64,000 bases of DNA from an uncultured Sphingomonadaceae bacterium (GCA_946479505.1 CAMLGC010000005.1:1-64000), one strand, 5' to 3'; positions 18,156 through 29,100 are shown, numbered from the stretch's first letter. Translations and numbers: made by a program. Notes: generated by a model from the sequence alone, not told the origin.

Positions 18156-20654
18156 ATGGCGTCACGCTTCAACGCGCTGAAGGCGGACGCGGCCTGGCAG
18201 AAGGTGTGGGAGGAGAACCGTACCTTCGCCGCGCGCGACGATTCTTCAAAGCCCCACGCCTATGTGCTCGAGATGTTTCCGTATCCCTCGGGGCGGATCC
18301 ACATGGGGCATGTGCGCAACTACACGATGGGCGACGTGCTCGCGCGCTACAAGCGCATGACCGGCCACGAGGTGCTGCACCCGATGGGGTGGGACGCGTT
18401 CGGCATGCCTGCCGAGAATGCCGCGATGGAAAAGCATGTTCATCCCGGCGACTGGACGCGCACCAATATCGCGACGATGAAGGCGCAGTTGAAGCGCCTC
18501 GGCTTCGCGCTCGACTGGACGCGCGAACTCGCAACCTGCGACCCCGATTATTACGGGCAGGAACAGGCGCTGTTCCTCGATCTGTATGCGGCGGGCCTCG
18601 TCTATCGCAAGGAATCGGCGGTCAATTGGGATCCGGTCGACATGACGGTGCTCGCCAACGAGCAGGTGATCGACGGCCGCGGCTGGCGCTCGGGCGCGCT
18701 CGTCGAGAAGCGCAAGCTGAGCCAGTGGTTCCTGAAGATCACCGACTTCGCCGAGGAACTGCTCGACGGATTGAAGGGGCTCGACCAGTGGCCCGACAAG
18801 GTCAAGCTGATGCAGGAGAACTGGATCGGCAAGAGCCAAGGGCTGACGTTCCGCTTCGCGCTCGAGGGGAGCAGCGAGGAAATCGAGGTTTTCTCCACCC
18901 GCCCCGACACGATCTTCGGCGCGAGCTTCGTCGCCGTGGCGGCCGATCACCCGATCGCGCGGGCCGTGGCGGCGAATAGTCCCGAAGCGATCGCGTTCAT
19001 CGAACGCTGCAAGCAAGGCGGCACGACCGCGGCCGAGATCGAAACGCAGGATAAACTCGGCTTCGACACCGGCCGCAAGGCGATCCATCCGCTTGATTCC
19101 GCGATCGAACTGCCCGTCTACATCGCCAATTTCGTGCTGATGGACTATGGCTCGGGCGCCGTCATGGGCGTCCCCGCGCATGACCAGCGCGACCTGGATT
19201 TCGCGCGCAAATACGGCCTCCCCGTTCCCCGCGTCGTCGCCGAAGGCGACCGGACCGACCCTGTGTTCGAGGGCGACGAGGCCTATACCGGCCCGGGCGC
19301 GCTGGTGAATTCCGAGTTCCTCGACGACATGCCTGTCGAAGAGGCCAAGTGCGCCGTCATCGCCCGCGCCGAAAGCGAAGGCTGGGGCAAGGGCTCGACC
19401 GTCTATCGCCTGCGCGACTGGGGCGTGAGCCGCCAGCGTTACTGGGGCACCCCCATCCCGATGCTCCACTGCGAAGCGTGCGGCGCGGTGCCGGTGCCGA
19501 AGGACCAGCTCCCGGTCGTGCTGCCCGAGGACGTCGCCTTCGACGTTCCCGGCAACCCGCTCGACCGCCACCTGACCTGGAAGCACGTCGCCTGCCCCAC
19601 CTGCGGCGGGGACGCAGTACGCGAGACCGACACGCTCGACACCTTCGTCGATTCGTCGTGGTATTTCATTCGCTTCGCCAGCCAGCCCGACGACCAGCCG
19701 TTCGATAAAGCGGTCGCCGAGAAGTGGCTCCCCGTCGGCCAATATATCGGCGGAGTCGAGCACGCGATTCTGCACCTGCTCTACGCCCGCTTCTGGACGC
19801 GCGCGCTCAAGCATATCGGCAGCCTCGACGTCGCCGAGCCTTTCGCCGGCCTGTTCACCCAGGGCATGGTGACGCACGAGACCTATCGCGCGGCCGACGG
19901 GCGCTGGCTCTCGCCCGCCGAGGTGCGGGACGGCGTCGAAATCGCGACGGGGCAGCCGGTGGGGGCGGGTCGCGTCGAGAAGATGTCCAAATCGAAGAAG
20001 AACACCGTCGACCCCGAGCCGATCGTCGATCAGTATGGCGCCGACGCGGTGCGCTGGTTCATGCTCTCCGATTCGCCCCCCGAGCGCGACCTGCCGTGGA
20101 GCGAGGCCGGGATCGAGGGATCGTGGCGCTTCGTCCAGCGGCTGTGGCGGCTGTTCGATGGGCTTCAAGATGCGCAAGGCGAAGACAAGCCGCTCGACCG
20201 GAAGCTTCACCAGACGATCTCGGGTGTCGCCGAGGACATCGAGGCGCTGTCGTTCAACAAGGCCGTCGCCAAGATCTACGAGTTGGTCGCCGCGATCGAG
20301 AAGGCATCCCCATCGGCCTCGCGCACGCAAGCGATCCGCACCCTGATGCGGCTGATCGCGCCGATGGTCCCGCACGTCGCCGAGGAGGCGTGGGCCGCTA
20401 CGGGCGAACCGGGCCTGATCGCCGACGCCGCTTGGCCCAAGGTCGATCCCGCGCTGCTGGTCGAGGACGAGGTTACGATCGCGGTGCAGGTCAACGGCAA
20501 GCTGCGCGACACGTTGCTGCTCCCGAAGGGGATGGAGCGATCGGATGTCGAAGCCGCCGCGCTTGCCAGCGACAAGATCGTGCGCCTGCTCGACGGCAAG
20601 CCACCGCGCAAGGTGATTGTGGTGCCCGATCGGCTGGTCAACCTCGTCGCATGA
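18156..20654 (+). CDS. leuS: Leucyl-tRNA synthetase
   Basis: 832-residue class I synthetase. The HIGH-type motif is in [14 protein letters not shown] at about residue 44, the editing (CP1) domain lies in the middle with the TRPDTIFG motif, and KMSKSKKN is at about residue 611. Cys-rich pairs (CEACG, CPTCGG) near 440-490 form a zinc site. It charges tRNA-Leu, one of which is encoded at 49.1 kb. The stop overlaps lptE. Confidence 0.97.
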   Translation: MASRFNALKADAAWQKVWEENRTFAARDDSSKPHAYVLEMFPYPSGRIHMGHVRNYTMGDVLARYKRMTGHEVLHPMGWDAFGMPAENAAMEKHVHPGDWTRTNIATMKAQLKRLGFALDWTRELATCDPDYYGQEQALFLDLYAAGLVYRKESAVNWDPVDMTVLANEQVIDGRGWRSGALVEKRKLSQWFLKITDFAEELLDGLKGLDQWPDKVKLMQENWIGKSQGLTFRFALEGSSEEIEVFSTRPDTIFGASFVAVAADHPIARAVAANSPEAIAFIERCKQGGTTAAEIETQDKLGFDTGRKAIHPLDSAIELPVYIANFVLMDYGSGAVMGVPAHDQRDLDFARKYGLPVPRVVAEGDRTDPVFEGDEAYTGPGALVNSEFLDDMPVEEAKCAVIARAESEGWGKGSTVYRLRDWGVSRQRYWGTPIPMLHCEACGAVPVPKDQLPVVLPEDVAFDVPGNPLDRHLTWKHVACPTCGGDAVRETDTLDTFVDSSWYFIRFASQPDDQPFDKAVAEKWLPVGQYIGGVEHAILHLLYARFWTRALKHIGSLDVAEPFAGLFTQGMVTHETYRAADGRWLSPAEVRDGVEIATGQPVGAGRVEKMSKSKKNTVDPEPIVDQYGADAVRWFMLSDSPPERDLPWSEAGIEGSWRFVQRLWRLFDGLQDAQGEDKPLDRKLHQTISGVAEDIEALSFNKAVAKIYELVAAIEKASPSASRTQAIRTLMRLIAPMVPHVAEEAWAATGEPGLIADAAWPKVDPALLVEDEVTIAVQVNGKLRDTLLLPKGMERSDVEAAALASDKIVRLLDGKPPRKVIVVPDRLVNLVA

Positions 20655-21142
20655 GGATCGCGGCCGCCCTGCTGCTGCTGTCGCTTTCGGCTTGCGGGCT
20701 CCACCCGCTCTATTCGGGTGGGAGCGGCGGCGCCGTCGCGACCACGCTGTCGCGCGTCGAGGTGGCGCCGATCGCGGGCAAATCGGGCTGGCTCGTCGCC
20801 AATGCGCTGCGTGATCGGCTGCCCGATTCGGGCGCGCCGCCGCTCTATCGGCTCGACATCACGCTCGACGACGATATCACCGGGCTCGGCGTGCGCCGTG
20901 ACGACAGCGTGACGCGCGAGCGGCGGAGCCTGCGCGCCCGCTATCAGCTCGTCGCGCTCGACGGCAACACGGTGCTGATCGACGACACTGCCGGATCGGA
21001 TGCCGGCGTCGATGTGGTCGGCTCCGAGTATGCGACGATCGCGGCCGAGAACAGCGCGCTCGAGCGGCTTTCTCAGATCGTCGCCGACCAGATCGTGACA
21101 CGGATCGCGACCTATGCGCGGACGCCACGCGAGGGCCAGTGA
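20651..21142 (+). CDS. lptE: LPS assembly lipoprotein LptE
   Basis: 163 residues with the lipobox LSAC at about position 12-15 and GLHPLYSGG after it, the hallmark of alphaproteobacterial LptE. LptE plugs the LptD barrel in lipopolysaccharide export. It overlaps leuS upstream and holA downstream, matching the usual leuS-lptE-holA order. Confidence 0.9.
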   Translation: MRIAAALLLLSLSACGLHPLYSGGSGGAVATTLSRVEVAPIAGKSGWLVANALRDRLPDSGAPPLYRLDITLDDDITGLGVRRDDSVTRERRSLRARYQLVALDGNTVLIDDTAGSDAGVDVVGSEYATIAAENSALERLSQIVADQIVTRIATYARTPREGQ

Positions 21143-22158
21143 AGGCCAACGCCAACCAGATTCGCGCCGCACTCGACGCGCCCCGTGCGGACATCCGCCT
21201 GTATCTGCTCCACGGACCGGACGAGTCAGGCGCCGCCGAGCTCGCGCAGCGGCTGGCGCGCGCAATGGGGCCCGAGGCCGAGCGGATCGACATCGAGAGC
21301 AGCGCCCTGAGGAGCGATCCGGGGCGGCTCGCCGACGAGGCCGCATCGATCTCGCTGTTCGGCGGGGCGCGGCACATCCGCGTGAACGGCGCAGGCGAGG
21401 AGACGCTCGAGGCGCTCTCGCTGCTGCTCGACGCCGATCAGGCGGGCAATCCGGTCGTCGTCGTGGCGCCGGGGGTCAAGACGAGCGGCAAGATCGTCAA
21501 GCTCGCGCAATCCTCGCCGCGCGCGCTTGTTTTCGGCTGCTATGTACCCGACGGCGCCGACGCCGACCGAATGGTGGCGCAGATCGCGCGCGATCACGGC
21601 CTGCGGACGACCGGCGACACCGCCCGCCGCCTCGCGAGCGCGAGCGGCGGCGACCGGGCGATCGTCGCGCGCGAGATCGAGAAGCTCGCGCTCTATCTCG
21701 ATGCCGGCCCCGACAAGCCGGGCGAGATCGACGATGCCGCGCTCGACGCGGTGGGCGCCGATCTGGGCGAGGCCGAAATGGGCCGCGCGATCGCTGCCGC
21801 GGTCGCGGGCCAGGTGGCGGCGATCGGCCCCGAGCTCGCGCGGCTCGCCGACGCCGGCGTCTCGCCGATTCCGTTGCTGCGCGGTCTCGTGCGCCGGCTG
21901 ATAACGATCGCCGAGCTGCGCGCCGAGGTCGATACCGGAGCGAGCATCGACGCGGTGATGGAGCGCAACCGCGTCTTCTTCCGAGAAAAGGCCGCGACCG
22001 CGCGCGCCGTGCGTGCGTGGCCTGCGGCACGACTCGACGATGCCATCGACCGCCTGCGCGCCGCCGAACGCGCGATCATGGCGCCGGGAACGGCGGGCGA
22101 CATATTGGCGGAACAGGCGTTTCTGGCGGTCGCCCGGCTCGCGGCGCGGAATCGTTGA
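21139..22158 (+). CDS. holA: DNA polymerase III delta subunit
   Basis: 339 residues of the clamp-loader delta family: YLLHGPDESGAAELAQRLA near the N-terminus, a degenerate AAA+ fold, and the C-terminal collar helices. It opens the sliding clamp. The start is GTG, overlapping the lptE stop (GTGA). It converges with parB across 45 bases. Confidence 0.92.
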   Translation: MKANANQIRAALDAPRADIRLYLLHGPDESGAAELAQRLARAMGPEAERIDIESSALRSDPGRLADEAASISLFGGARHIRVNGAGEETLEALSLLLDADQAGNPVVVVAPGVKTSGKIVKLAQSSPRALVFGCYVPDGADADRMVAQIARDHGLRTTGDTARRLASASGGDRAIVAREIEKLALYLDAGPDKPGEIDDAALDAVGADLGEAEMGRAIAAAVAGQVAAIGPELARLADAGVSPIPLLRGLVRRLITIAELRAEVDTGASIDAVMERNRVFFREKAATARAVRAWPAARLDDAIDRLRAAERAIMAPGTAGDILAEQAFLAVARLAARNR

Positions 22159-22203
22159 GGGCCGGCGTTCCCCGCTAAAATTCGAATACAGGCCTGAGAC
22201 CGA

Positions 22204-23091
22204 CTAAATCGTCTCTCCGCTCAGCCGCTGGCAGACCATGTCGAGCTGATCGAGAGTCGAATAAGCGAGCGTGAGTGTGCCGCCATTGGGTCGGTGGCTG
22301 ATCGTGACATTGAGCCCGATCAGGTCGCCCAATTGGCGTTCCAGCGCGGCGATATCGGCATTCTTGGCGGCGCGATCGCGCGGTGCGCCGCCCTTGCCTG
22401 ACTTGGCGTCGCGCGCGAGCTTCTCGGTTTCGCGCACCGAAAGATCGCGATCGATGACCTCGCGCGCGAGTGCCTCGGGATCGCGCGCGCCGATCAGTGC
22501 GCGTGCCTGGCCCATGCTCAACCGGCCGTGCGCGACATGATCGCGTACCGGCGCGGGCAGATCGAGCAGCCGCATCAGATTTGCAACGTGGCTGCGCGAC
22601 TTGTGGACGAGCGTGCCGAGCGCCTCTTGCGTGTGGCCGAATTCGTCGATCAGCTTGCGGTAGGCCTCTGCCTCCTCGATCGCGTTGAGATCCTCGCGTT
22701 GAATATTTTCCAGAATTGCGATTTCGAGCGTTTCCGAATCGTCGAAATCGCGAACGATTACAGGAACTTCGTGAAGTCTCGCCTTTTGTGCCGCGCGCCA
22801 TCGACGCTCGCCGGCGACGATCTGGTAATCGTGCCCATGCGGTCGAACCACAATGGGCTGGATGAGGCCGCGGCTCGCGATCGAGCGCGCGAGCTCGTCG
22901 AGGGCGTCCTCGTCGAAGGTCCGGCGCGGCTGATCGGGGTGCGGCGCGAGTGAGGCGACGGGCAGCGATCGAATCCCGACGACGCTGGGCGCCTCGCCCG
23001 GCGTCACGGGTGCCTCGCGCGCGATGTCGCCCATCAGCGCCGAAAGGCCGCGGCCGAGGCCGGGGCGGGGCTTGCGCGCACCCTCGCTCAT
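22204..23091 (-). CDS. parB: Chromosome-partitioning protein ParB
   Basis: 295 residues. The N-terminus (RPGLGRGLSALMGD) is typical, followed by the CTPase/ParB-box region (QPRRTFDEDALDELARSI, then GERRWRAAQ). The helix-turn-helix (EALGTLVHKSRSHVANLMRLL) reads parS, and a C-terminal dimerisation segment ends the protein. It binds the parS-like sites found just upstream. The start overlaps the parA stop. Confidence 0.96.
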   Translation of the reverse strand: MSEGARKPRPGLGRGLSALMGDIAREAPVTPGEAPSVVGIRSLPVASLAPHPDQPRRTFDEDALDELARSIASRGLIQPIVVRPHGHDYQIVAGERRWRAAQKARLHEVPVIVRDFDDSETLEIAILENIQREDLNAIEEAEAYRKLIDEFGHTQEALGTLVHKSRSHVANLMRLLDLPAPVRDHVAHGRLSMGQARALIGARDPEALAREVIDRDLSVRETEKLARDAKSGKGGAPRDRAAKNADIAALERQLGDLIGLNVTISHRPNGGTLTLAYSTLDQLDMVCQRLSGETI

Positions 23092-23867
23092 GCCGCCTTC
23101 GCCGGCTTGGGCAGTCGCCCGATCAGCTCACGCGCGAGTGCGATATACGCTTCCGAGCCCGCGCAACGATGATCGTAAATCAGCGCAGGCACGCCGTGGC
23201 TCGGCGCCTCCGACAGGCGCACGTTGCGTGGGATCACCGTGTCGAAGACCACACGGCCGAGAACCGCGCGGACATCGTCCGACACCTGCTCTGTCAGCCG
23301 ATTGCGCCGGTCGTACATCGTCAGCACTACGCCCAAGATGGAGAGCCCCGGATTGAAACGGGACCGAATACGCTCGACCGTGTTGAGGAGTTGGCTCAAC
23401 CCCTCGAGGGCGAAGAATTCGCACTGGAGCGGCACGAGCAGCGAATCGGCGGCCACCATCGCGTTGAGCGTCAGGAGTCCGAGTGACGGCGGGCAGTCGA
23501 TTAGAATCACGTCCCACGCACCGTCATGCCCGGCGAGCACCCGATCGAGCCGATGCGTGCGCGCCTCGTATTCCACAAGCTCGATTTCGGCCCCCGACAG
23601 ATCTTCGGTCGAGGGCACGACGTCGAGTCGCGGGACGCGTGAAGCGATCGCCGCCTCGCGTAGCGACGCATCGTTGATGAGCAGATCGTAGGTTGAGACG
23701 CGGCGCTCCGCGCGTGTAATGCCGAGACCAGTCGACGCATTCCCTTGCGGATCGAGATCGATCAGCAGGACGCGCATGCCCACCGCGGCGAGCGCGGTTC
23801 CCAGGTTGATGGCGGTGGTCGTCTTGCCGACCCCACCCTTCTGATTCGCGACCGCGATCGAGGTCAT
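23088..23867 (-). CDS. parA: Chromosome-partitioning ATPase ParA
   Basis: 259 residues. The deviant Walker A KGGVGKTTT is at residues 10-18 and LIDLDPQGNAS follows; ILIDCPPSLGLLT is the Walker B region. ParA forms nucleoid-bound gradients that move ParB-parS origins. I take the ATG at 23867, which overlaps the rsmG stop; the frame extends further upstream without a family match. Confidence 0.96.
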   Translation of the reverse strand: MTSIAVANQKGGVGKTTTAINLGTALAAVGMRVLLIDLDPQGNASTGLGITRAERRVSTYDLLINDASLREAAIASRVPRLDVVPSTEDLSGAEIELVEYEARTHRLDRVLAGHDGAWDVILIDCPPSLGLLTLNAMVAADSLLVPLQCEFFALEGLSQLLNTVERIRSRFNPGLSILGVVLTMYDRRNRLTEQVSDDVRAVLGRVVFDTVIPRNVRLSEAPSHGVPALIYDHRCAGSEAYIALARELIGRLPKPAKAA

Positions 23868-24475
23868 CGGGGGTATATACCTCTCGCCACGACGATGAGC
23901 GCGTCCCGATCGGTCACGCTGCGTTCCACGTGGAACGAACCATGCCACGCCTTGCGCGCCGACGCCACCTCCTCCCGCGCCGATTTACCCTTGGGAAGCA
24001 ACCAGACCGTGTCGGGCGTCGCGCAATGGCACGCGGCGGAGAAAAGATCGGGCAACGTGGAAACCGCCCGGGCAGAGATGACCGCGTAGGTGCCAGAAAT
24101 CGCCTGAACTTTGCTGGGGATAACCGCGACCCGAGGGGTGAGCCCCAGCGCTTCGACCGATTCGGCCAGAAACGACGCACGACGGTTGCGCGGCTCGCAT
24201 AAGGTGACGGGCCGATCGGTCAGCAATGCAACGACCACGCCGGGAAAACCCGCGCCTGTACCTATATCCAACCACGCTCCGTTCCGGTCGGCATGGTTGA
24301 CGAGTTGCGCCGAATCGAGAACGTGACGTGACCAGATCGACTCGAGGGTCGACGCTGCGATTAAATTCTGCTTCTGCGACTCGGTAACGACCATATCGCA
24401 GAAGCGGGCGAGCGCCGTTTCACGTGGAACGCCGAACCGCTCACGCACCCATTGGCGAGCCTCGACCTCGCTCAT
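23864..24475 (-). CDS. rsmG: 16S rRNA (guanine527-N7)-methyltransferase
   Basis: 203 residues. ESQKQNLIA precedes the SAM-binding [12 protein letters not shown], and [11 protein letters not shown] follows, all typical of RsmG (GidB). It methylates G527 of 16S rRNA with SAM. It lies in the conserved mnmG-rsmG-parA-parB run, and two parS-like palindromes are inside its coding sequence. Confidence 0.95.
   Translation of the reverse strand: MSEVEARQWVRERFGVPRETALARFCDMVVTESQKQNLIAASTLESIWSRHVLDSAQLVNHADRNGAWLDIGTGAGFPGVVVALLTDRPVTLCEPRNRRASFLAESVEALGLTPRVAVIPSKVQAISGTYAVISARAVSTLPDLFSAACHCATPDTVWLLPKGKSAREEVASARKAWHGSFHVERSVTDRDALIVVARGIYPR
23922..23937. promoter_or_regulatory. parS-like site 1
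   Basis: A perfect palindrome CGTTCCACGTGGAACG. It keeps the GTT-N-CACGTG-N-AAC core of bacterial parS and lies within the 3' part of rsmG, about 60 bases from the parA start. Confidence 0.8.
24416..24431. promoter_or_regulatory. parS-like site 2
   Basis: CGTTTCACGTGGAACG, one arm mismatch from a perfect palindrome and matching the parS core. It lies near the 5' end of rsmG, about 40 bases from the mnmG stop. Confidence 0.8.
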
Positions 24476-26313
24476 GCGGCGCGACGGCGCAAGTGAAGGA
24501 GAATTGCCGAGAGCGCAGCCGGCGTAATCCCGCGCACCCGACCTGCAGCACCAAGCGAGACTGGCCGCGCGGCGCTAAGGCGCTCGACCATCTCGCTCGA
24601 AAGGCCTGGCACCGCCGTATAGGCAAATTCCTTGGGTAGCATGATAGCGTCGCTCGCCCGCATCTCGGCAACTTCGGCAGTCTGGCGCTCGAGGTAGGGC
24701 GCGTAGCGTGCATCCTCGATCGCCTCGGCGACGATTGGGGAATGGGGGTCGTCGAGCCCGTCCGGAGCGACATGATCGAGCGTCACGCCGGCAAAGCGCA
24801 GCCACTCGGCGCGCGACCGCCGCACCCCATCCTGCCCCACCTGTGCGCCACGCGCCGCGAGAACAGTGGGGGTAATCTTCTCCGCCAAGTGACGGTCGAT
24901 TTCAGCGCGTTGCTCGCGGCGCCTGCGAAGGTGCTCCCGGCGCGCACCGCCGAGGCAGCCGAGCCGTTCGGCAATCGCGCCGAGCCGGGTCTCGGCGTTG
25001 TCGGCGCGCAGCCGCAGCCGATATTCGGCACGGGCGGTGAGCATGCGATAGGGCTCGGTAATGCCGTGAAGCACGAGATCATCGATCATCACGCCGATGT
25101 AGGACTCGGCGCGATCGAGCACCAGCGCATCTAGCCCGCGCGCGTGCGCGGCAGCGTTGAGACCCGCGACCAGCCCCTGCGCGGCGGCCTCCTCATACCC
25201 GGTCGTGCCGTTGATCTGCCCTGCGCAGAAGAGGCCGGGCAGCGCGCTCGTCTCGAGCGTCGTCCCAAGCGCGCGCGGATCGATATGGTCGTACTCGACC
25301 GCATAGCCCGGCACCACGATCCTCGCCCGCGCCAGCCCTGCCATGCTCGCGACCATCGCGGTTTGCACATCGACGGGAAGCGAGGTCGAAATGCCGTTGG
25401 GATAGACGATCGAATCGTCGAGGCCTTCGGGCTCAAGGAAGATCTGGTGGCCGTCGCGATCGCCGAAGCGCGCGATCTTGTCTTCGATCGAGGGGCAGTA
25501 CCGGGGGCCCCGCGCCTCGATTGCGCCCGAGAAGAGCGGCGACCGATCGAGGCTCGCGCGGATGATGTTGTGGGTGCGGGCGTTGGTGCGGGTAACGAAG
25601 CAAGCGAGCTGGGGCAGCGCGCGCGCGTCCGTCATCGGCGACATCGTCCAGCAATCGGCGTCCGACGGCTGGCGGTCGAGCGCGCTCCAATCGATTGTGC
25701 GGCCGTCGAGCCGCGGCGGTGTGCCGGTCTTGAGTCGCGCGATCGGCAAGCCGAGCCCGCGGAGCTGGCGGCCAAGCGCGGTCGCGGCCCTCTCGCCGGT
25801 GCGCCCGCCCTCGGTTCGCTCCTCGCCGCAGAACAGCCGGCCCCCCAGGAAGGTGCCCGTCGCCAGGACCACCGCCGGCGCGACAAGGCGCTCCCCGCCA
25901 GCGAGCATGATTCCGCGCAGCCGCCCCTCACCAATATCCAGTTCGACCGCCTCGCCCTCGATCACCGTCAGGTCGGTCTGTTCGGCCAGCATCGCCTGGA
26001 TCGCCGCAGCATAGCGCTTCCGGTCGGCCTGCACCCGCGGGCCATGCACCGCGGCCCCCTTGCTGCGGTTGAGCATCCGGTAATGGATCGCGGCCGCATC
26101 GGCGGCGCGGCCGATCAACGCGTCGAAGGCGTCGACCTCGCGAACGAGATGTCCCTTGCCGAGCCCCCCGATCGCGGGATTGCACGACATCGCGCCGAGC
26201 TTGCCCGCATCAAAGGTAAGTAAGGCAACATGCGCGCCGCGCCGCGCCGCGGCGGCCGCGGCCTCGGTGCCGGCGTGGCCGCCGCCGACGACGATGACAT
26301 CGAACGCGTGCAT
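24472..26313 (-). CDS. mnmG: tRNA uridine-5-carboxymethylaminomethyl modification enzyme MnmG
   Basis: About 613 residues. FAD-binding [14 protein letters not shown] is at the N-terminus, [19 protein letters not shown] follows, and the C-terminal helical domain that contacts MnmE and tRNA ends the protein. With MnmE it builds the cmnm5 group on wobble uridine 34. The ATG at 26313 directly begins the conserved region; an upstream in-frame codon at 26343 adds unconserved residues. Stop and rsmG start overlap. Confidence 0.95.
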   Translation of the reverse strand: MHAFDVIVVGGGHAGTEAAAAAARRGAHVALLTFDAGKLGAMSCNPAIGGLGKGHLVREVDAFDALIGRAADAAAIHYRMLNRSKGAAVHGPRVQADRKRYAAAIQAMLAEQTDLTVIEGEAVELDIGEGRLRGIMLAGGERLVAPAVVLATGTFLGGRLFCGEERTEGGRTGERAATALGRQLRGLGLPIARLKTGTPPRLDGRTIDWSALDRQPSDADCWTMSPMTDARALPQLACFVTRTNARTHNIIRASLDRSPLFSGAIEARGPRYCPSIEDKIARFGDRDGHQIFLEPEGLDDSIVYPNGISTSLPVDVQTAMVASMAGLARARIVVPGYAVEYDHIDPRALGTTLETSALPGLFCAGQINGTTGYEEAAAQGLVAGLNAAAHARGLDALVLDRAESYIGVMIDDLVLHGITEPYRMLTARAEYRLRLRADNAETRLGAIAERLGCLGGARREHLRRRREQRAEIDRHLAEKITPTVLAARGAQVGQDGVRRSRAEWLRFAGVTLDHVAPDGLDDPHSPIVAEAIEDARYAPYLERQTAEVAEMRASDAIMLPKEFAYTAVPGLSSEMVERLSAARPVSLGAAGRVRGITPAALSAILLHLRRRAA

Positions 26314-26353
26314 TTCAGCCGCGGCTATGCCGGGCCCGAGCAAAAGTCAAAAG

Positions 26354-26369
26354 GGTTCCACGTGGAACA
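26354..26369. promoter_or_regulatory. parS-like site 3
   Basis: GGTTCCACGTGGAACA contains a perfect 14-bp GTTCCACGTGGAAC palindrome. It lies in the 58-base gap between mnmE and mnmG, the only one of the three outside coding sequence. Confidence 0.85.
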
Positions 26370-26371
26370 CG

Positions 26372-27658
26372 TCATTTGCCGATGCAAAAGCGGCCGAACA
26401 GCGCGTCGAGCATGTCCTCGACGTCCGCCCTGCCGGTGATGCGATCGAACGCAAGCCGAGCGCGGCGCAGATGCTCGGCCACAATCAACGGGTCATCATC
26501 CGCCGACACCGGCGCAAGCTCGTCGTGCGCCTCGCAGCACAGATCGCGCTGGCGGGCGTTGAGCACCAGCCGATCGAGCCGGGGAAGCAGCGCCCGCGCG
26601 TGATCGGCGAGCGCCTCCCACAATTGCGCCATCCCCTCACCGGTCCGCGCCGACACCGCCAGCCTGCCCGCCGGCGCCGGCACGCGCCCCGGCGCATCGG
26701 CGCGCGGGTGGAGGGCGAGTGCCCCTTCGGGCGCGGGCGCATCGTCAAGCCACAGCACGATATCGGCGGCCGCAATCGCCTCGCGGGCGCGGCCGATGCC
26801 GATCGCCTCGACCGGATCGTCGCTGGCATCAACCAGCCCCGCCGTGTCGGTGAGCAGCCAAGCGACTCCGTCACGGACGACCGGCACCTCGATCCGGTCA
26901 CGCGTCGTGCCGGAGATCGGCGACACGATCGCCGCCTCGCGATCGGCGAGCGCGTTGAGCAGCGTCGATTTGCCGCTATTGGGCGCGCCCGCCAGAACCA
27001 CACGGATTCCGTCGCGCAGCCGCTCGACGGGTGGGTTGTCGAGCGCCGCTGCGATGTCCTCCGCAAGCGCCTGAGCACCCTCAGTCAGGGGTGCCAGATC
27101 GACCGCGACGTCACCCTCATCCGAAAAGTCGAGCGCCGCCTCGACCCGCGCGGCCAGCGCGAGCAGCCGCTCCGTCCACCCCGCTACCTGCCGGCTCACC
27201 GATCCCTCGGCCACCGCGACCGCGGCCCGCCGCTGCGCCTCGGTTTGGGCGGCGAGCAGGTCGGCCAACCCCTCCGCTGTGGCAAGGTCGATCCTGCCCG
27301 CCGCGAGCGCGCGCCGCGTGAACTCGCCCGGCTCCGCGCGGCGCAGGCCGGGGTGCAGGACCAATGCCTCCTCGACCGCACGCACCACGGCCCGGCCGCC
27401 ATGGCAGTGAAACTCGACGACATCCTCGCCTGTCGCCGTCGCCGGCCCCGCAAACACGAGCACCAGCGCGCGATCAAGCACGTCGCCGCCGGCCGAGCGC
27501 AGGACGCGAACCGCCGCCCGGCGCGCCGGCGGGAGCGTGCCGGCGAGCGCCTCGGCCGCGTTGATCGCCGCCGACCCGCTTACCCGCACGATCCCGATCG
27601 CCGCGGGTGGCGCGCCGCTCGACAGCGCAACGATCGTATCAGCCGCCGGTGCCGCCAT
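26372..27658 (-). CDS. mnmE: tRNA modification GTPase MnmE
   Basis: 428 residues. The N-terminal tetrahydrofolate-binding domain begins TIVALSSGAPPAAIGIVRVSG. The inserted G domain has the P-loop GAPNSGKSTLLNAL near 222 and GTTRD near 246. The C-terminal FCIGK supplies the cysteine motif of MnmE. It partners MnmG. The 5' end overlaps the preceding small gene by about 20 bases. Confidence 0.95.
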   Translation of the reverse strand: MAAPAADTIVALSSGAPPAAIGIVRVSGSAAINAAEALAGTLPPARRAAVRVLRSAGGDVLDRALVLVFAGPATATGEDVVEFHCHGGRAVVRAVEEALVLHPGLRRAEPGEFTRRALAAGRIDLATAEGLADLLAAQTEAQRRAAVAVAEGSVSRQVAGWTERLLALAARVEAALDFSDEGDVAVDLAPLTEGAQALAEDIAAALDNPPVERLRDGIRVVLAGAPNSGKSTLLNALADREAAIVSPISGTTRDRIEVPVVRDGVAWLLTDTAGLVDASDDPVEAIGIGRAREAIAAADIVLWLDDAPAPEGALALHPRADAPGRVPAPAGRLAVSARTGEGMAQLWEALADHARALLPRLDRLVLNARQRDLCCEAHDELAPVSADDDPLIVAEHLRRARLAFDRITGRADVEDMLDALFGRFCIGK

Positions 27659-27875
27659 TGCCCGTCTCGAATATCCGCCGCCAGAAGGTCATCGCCCCCT
27701 CCCCCATCGGCGCCCAGCTCCGCATCATCTGCTCGATGAGTTCTGGGTGCGCCTTGGGATCCATCATGTCGCCCATCGCCGCGACATAGCGGTCGTGAAG
27801 CGGGGTCAGATCGGGTAGCCCCATCACGCGTCGCGCCTCCTCGGGCGTGCAATCGATCTCGATGTTGATCTTCAT
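27639..27875 (-). CDS. Small DUF6489-like protein
   Basis: 78 residues starting MKINIEIDCTPEEARR and containing LPDLTPLHDRYVAAM, a pattern I associate with the DUF6489 small proteins of sphingomonads. It ends in a Gly-rich tail. Function is unknown. It overlaps the start of mnmE and is divergent from the ogt gene. Confidence 0.7.
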   Translation of the reverse strand: MKINIEIDCTPEEARRVMGLPDLTPLHDRYVAAMGDMMDPKAHPELIEQMMRSWAPMGEGAMTFWRRIFETGNGGTGG

Positions 27876-27925
27876 GGCCGTCTCTCCGCTTGCGCTGGTC
27901 GCGCGCTGGCTGCACACCTTTGGCC

Positions 27926-28402
27926 ATGTATGCGCAGGACGAAGCGGTGATCGCAACGCCGATCGGTGCGGTGCGGATCATGGCGAGTGAATCGGCCATC
28001 ATCCGCGTGTCGATCGAGCACGACGCCGCGCCTGTATCGGGGCACGCCCAAGCCGTACGCACCGCGGCCGAGCAACTTTCGGAATGGTTCGCGGGCGAGC
28101 GGATTGGGTTCGATCTGCGACTCGCGCCGGCAGGGACGCCGCGCGGGCAGGCGCTGCGCGACGCGATGACCGCGATCGGCTTCGGAAAAACGCTGAGCTA
28201 TGGCGCGCTCGCCCGCCTGGCGGCATCGAGCCCGCGCGCGATCGGCCAGGCATGCGCGCGCAACCCCTTTCCCATCATCGTCCCGTGCCACCGCGTTCTC
28301 GCCGCGGGCGGCGTCCTCGGTGCCTATTCGGCCGGAGAAGGCCCCGCGACCAAACAATGGCTGCTCGACCACGAGCGTCGTGTCAAAGGAGGACAAGGAT
28401 GA
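27926..28402 (+). CDS. ogt: O6-methylguanine-DNA methyltransferase
   Basis: 158 residues. The acceptor cysteine is in IIVPCHRVLAAGG, and the DNA-binding helix region FGKTLSYGALARLA precedes it. It repairs O6-alkylguanine by suicidal transfer to the cysteine. It is coupled by ATGA to the downstream hydrolase. Confidence 0.93.
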   Translation: MYAQDEAVIATPIGAVRIMASESAIIRVSIEHDAAPVSGHAQAVRTAAEQLSEWFAGERIGFDLRLAPAGTPRGQALRDAMTAIGFGKTLSYGALARLAASSPRAIGQACARNPFPIIVPCHRVLAAGGVLGAYSAGEGPATKQWLLDHERRVKGGQG

Positions 28403-29100
28403 GTGAGATGCTGGCGATCACGCCGCTCGACGGCCAAGGCAGCTTCACCGCCTATTGCGCGCGACCCGAGGGTAAGACGCGGGCGGCGATCATCGTGATC
28501 CAAGAGATTTTCGGCGTCAATGCGGGCATCCGGCGCAAGTGCGATCGCTGGGCGGAGAGCGGCTATCTCGCGCTCGCGCCCGATCTCTTCTGGCGGCTCG
28601 AGCCGGGCGTCGAGCTCGATCCCGATATCGAGCCGCAATTCCAACGCGCGCTCGAGATGATGGGAAAGTTCAACCAGGACGCAGGCATCCGCGACATCGA
28701 GGCGACGATCAGAGCCGCGCGCAAGGCGCTGGGCGGCGACGGCAAGGTCGGCGCAGTGGGCTACTGCCTGGGTGGCCGTCTCGCTTATATGACCGCCGCC
28801 CGCACCGATGCGGACGCCTGTGTTGGTTACTACGCGGTCGGCATTGATAACCTTTTAGGTGAAAAACACGCCATCGCCAATCCGCTCATGCTCCATATCG
28901 CGGGCGCCGACCACTTCGTGAACGCCGAGGCGCAGCACAAGATGCACGAGGGACTGGGCGGTCATCCCAAGGTCACCCTGTGCGACTATCCCGGCGAGGA
29001 TCACGGCTTCGCGACCGAATTCGGCAAGCGGCGCTCGGACGAGGCGGCAGCGCTGGCCGACAAGCGGACGGCAGAGTTCTTCGCGAAGAATCTGGGATAG
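28399..29100 (+). CDS. Dienelactone hydrolase family protein
   Basis: 233-residue alpha/beta hydrolase. The QEIFGVN segment and the nucleophile elbow GYCLGG (Cys nucleophile) are typical of DLH, and EDHGF near the C-terminus provides the histidine. Substrate is unknown; DLH enzymes open lactone rings, but many family members have other roles. GGAGGACAAGG precedes the ATG. Confidence 0.88.
   Translation: MSEMLAITPLDGQGSFTAYCARPEGKTRAAIIVIQEIFGVNAGIRRKCDRWAESGYLALAPDLFWRLEPGVELDPDIEPQFQRALEMMGKFNQDAGIRDIEATIRAARKALGGDGKVGAVGYCLGGRLAYMTAARTDADACVGYYAVGIDNLLGEKHAIANPLMLHIAGADHFVNAEAQHKMHEGLGGHPKVTLCDYPGEDHGFATEFGKRRSDEAAALADKRTAEFFAKNLG

Noticed and set aside
18246..20375. 709-codon minus-strand open frame
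   Set aside because: Antisense to leuS, which carries HMGH and KMSKS motifs; no family resemblance in the antisense product.
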